Assembly (NCBI RefSeq): GCF_022549215.1
Contig: NZ_JAKZFC010000001.1
Location: forward strand, 310,001-374,000
DNA from: Solibacillus palustris
GTDB taxonomy: Bacteria; Bacillota; Bacilli; Bacillales_A; Planococcaceae
DNA: 64,000 nt
Direction of reading: 5' to 3'
Below the pieces are notes generated by a model that was not told the origin of the DNA, ran no database searches, and saw only the letters and a list, made by a program, of their open reading frames with translations. The translations under genes and the position numbers were made by a program. Positions 63,825 through 64,000 of the stretch are shown here, in pieces. Position 1 is the stretch's first letter. Each line of letters starts with the position of its first letter.

Positions 63825-64000
63825 ATGGAAGAAAAACAAAAGAATGTACCTGCAAAGCGGATTCAGCTAGTTGATGTGGTGCTGGATAAGAAAGGGTTCA
63901 TAGATGTTCGAGGGAAGACGCGTTCGATCGCCAGAGGATGCAGCTAACATCATTCGAGATTTCATCGGGGACAGAGACAGAGAGAAGTTTGTGGTGCTTG
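63825..64000 (+). pseudogene. RadC-like (JAB domain) gene, copy B, frameshifted, cut by window end
   Basis: ATG 63825 has AAGGAGGAATTC ahead. The frame reads MEEKQKNVPAKRIQLVDVVL and stops at 63947. The RadC continuation VRSPEDAANIIRDF, then IGDRDREKFVVL, is in the +1 frame, so a 1-base insertion (or 2-base loss) lies near 63905-63915. The catalytic JAMM motif would be beyond the window, so whether the rest is intact cannot be seen. Confidence 0.65.

Noticed and set aside
61500-64000. An intact mobile element or prophage at the right end
   Set aside because: No transposase, integrase, recombinase or clear terminal repeats are visible; only remnants and duplicated non-coding segments.

Overview
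The window is a low-GC Gram-positive chromosome segment. Gene order follows the Bacillus subtilis rpoE-to-ssbB region almost gene for gene. The S-layer protein has a signal peptide and SLH domains like those of Lysinibacillus/Solibacillus S-layer proteins, so a spore-forming Planococcaceae member (Solibacillus, Lysinibacillus or a close relative) is the best inference. No rRNA, tRNA, CRISPR array, intact insertion sequence or prophage was seen.

Layout. 1-3030: 3' part of fused acyl-CoA mutase icmF. 3181-12955: small membrane protein, rpoE, pyrG (with a CTP-sensing leader), a DUF2529 gene on the minus strand, spo0F, fbaA, transaldolase, murAB, glpX, rho. 13142-23205: rpmE, tdk, prfA-prmC, spoIIR, ywlC (dense in DnaA boxes), an MntP-like gene, ywlE, a chemoreceptor, rpiB, ywlG, glyA. 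23433-27460: an EAL phosphodiesterase, upp, mnaA. 28190-35234: complete F1Fo ATP synthase operon atpIBEFHAGDC. 35377-45860: ywzB, murAA, spoIID, spoIIQ, spoIIID, mbl, flhO, flhP, an EpuA-family gene, fabZ, two small genes, ywpF (minus), ssbB. 46004-50376 (minus): SNF2 helicase ywqA preceded by SWIM-protein ywqB. 50976-51458: IDEAL-domain protein. 51770-57092 (minus): tagA-like glycosyltransferase, a flippase fused to DUF5693, and csaB. 57834-61490: S-layer protein. 61500-64000: a decaying, partly duplicated region with two broken radC-like genes, a dead Nudix gene and a secreted coiled-coil protein.

How the genes fit together. The left two thirds is conserved housekeeping: nucleotide synthesis, central carbon, translation termination, ATP synthesis, peptidoglycan precursors and sporulation regulators. 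The accessory right end is a cell-surface module. MnaA supplies UDP-ManNAc, the TagA-like enzyme adds ManNAc to lipid-linked GlcNAc, the flippase/DUF5693 protein probably exports or builds the secondary cell wall polymer, and CsaB pyruvylates it so the SLH domains of the neighbouring S-layer protein can bind.

Most notable observations: a cluster of DnaA boxes over spoIIR-ywlC; a pyrG leader with the hallmarks of reiterative-transcription attenuation; a flippase-DUF5693 fusion whose junction lies on a G5 run where one extra G would recreate two overlapping genes; a hairpin between the Shine-Dalgarno sequence and the start codon of ywqA; two families of dispersed hairpin repeats; and a duplicated, degenerating terminator-radC segment beside the S-layer gene.
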